Source: Symsagittifera roscoffensis
Taxonomy: Eukaryota; Xenacoelomorpha; Acoela; Convolutidae
Assembly (NCBI RefSeq): GCF_963678635.1
Contig: NC_087067.1
Location: 33,456,401 to 33,516,400, forward strand
Reading direction: 5' to 3'
DNA length: 60,000 bases
Shown: positions 59,871-60,000 of the stretch, piece by piece
Numbering within the stretch: the first letter of the stretch is position 1
Layout: each line of letters begins with the position of its first letter
Notes under the pieces: generated by a model
What the model was told of the DNA's origin: nothing
Seen by the model: only the letters and a program-made list of their open reading frames with translations
Database searches by the model: none
Made by a program: the position numbers and the translations under genes

Positions 59871-60000
59871 TGGTGCAAAAATTTTCAATGGGTCAAATTT
59901 TGGCCAAAACAAAAGAAAACCGAAATTTTTTTTTTGCAGTATCAATTTTGTGTACAATCAGCTGCTGATAGGTCAAAAATAATGGAGATAACTTTTGGGG
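59871..60000 (+). repeat. 5S unit remnant after a deletion that removed a 5S gene
   Basis: At 59870/59871 the upstream spacer (attttcagtc) jumps to tggtgcaaaaattttcaatgg in subrepeat A. Compared with unit 43, about 369 bp are missing: the TATA-like box, the whole 5S gene and the start of subrepeat A. The remnant continues to the window edge. Confidence 0.85.

Larger units (their letters stand above)
33388..60000 (+). repeat. 5S rDNA tandem array, right block (genes 24-43)
   Basis: This block resumes inside a unit, just 3' of a missing 5S gene, at tgcgctaagag. It continues as regular units of 1,256-1,281 bp to gene 43 and ends with a truncated spacer. Diagnostic variants recur every second unit among genes 31-34 and every third unit among genes 37-42, which shows higher-order repeat structure. 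The spacers hold the same elements as the left block, with no other recognisable gene. Confidence 0.96.

Noticed and set aside
1-60000. CRISPR array or bacterial operon
   Set aside because: The repeat unit is a 5S rDNA unit of about 1.28 kb with Pol III signals and LINE insertions. There are no short repeat-spacer patterns and no ribosome-binding sites.

Overview
This window is a 5S ribosomal DNA array from an AT-rich eukaryote. The 120-nt gene starts GCCTACGACC, ends TTGTAGGCTT, carries an internal promoter of the usual A-box/IE/C-box layout, and looks most like a metazoan (invertebrate) 5S rRNA. I cannot name the species. I find 43 full-length 5S genes, all on the + strand, normally every 1,270-1,280 bp. 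No host protein-coding gene is visible. The many 60-96 codon open frames recur once per unit and are read-throughs of the 5S gene and its spacer.

Unit anatomy, 5' to 3': a TATA-like hexamer at -27 to -22; the 120-nt gene; a short T-run terminator with back-up T-runs about 25 nt further on; three imperfect direct subrepeats (A, B, C) of about 185-189 bp; a GC-richer stretch with small hairpins; a block of about 158 bp that varies as little between units as the 5S gene; a CTCGCGCGAG palindrome at about -80; then the next gene.

Layout: positions 1-14804 hold genes 1-12 in long units. Positions 14805-17581 are a minus-strand LINE fragment (L1/Tx1-like ORF1 plus the start of ORF2). Positions 17582-31418 hold genes 13-23, among them a cluster of short units of about 1,080 bp (genes 15-21) that have lost one subrepeat period, and a rearranged stretch near 24.0-25.3 kb with two spacers lacking a 5S gene. 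Positions 31419-33387 are a second minus-strand LINE fragment (reverse transcriptase plus 3' end). Positions 33388-60000 hold genes 24-43 with dimeric and trimeric higher-order patterns. The window ends in a spacer fused across a deleted 5S gene.

The most unusual features are these. The LINE endonuclease domain is present three times in tandem (period 549-550 bp), with only the last copy keeping its catalytic signatures. The two LINE pieces are complementary halves that abut the same 19-bp spacer sequence, as if both came from one insertion. The array shows many footprints of unequal exchange. A non-5S block in the spacer is conserved enough to suggest a function or a second transcript.
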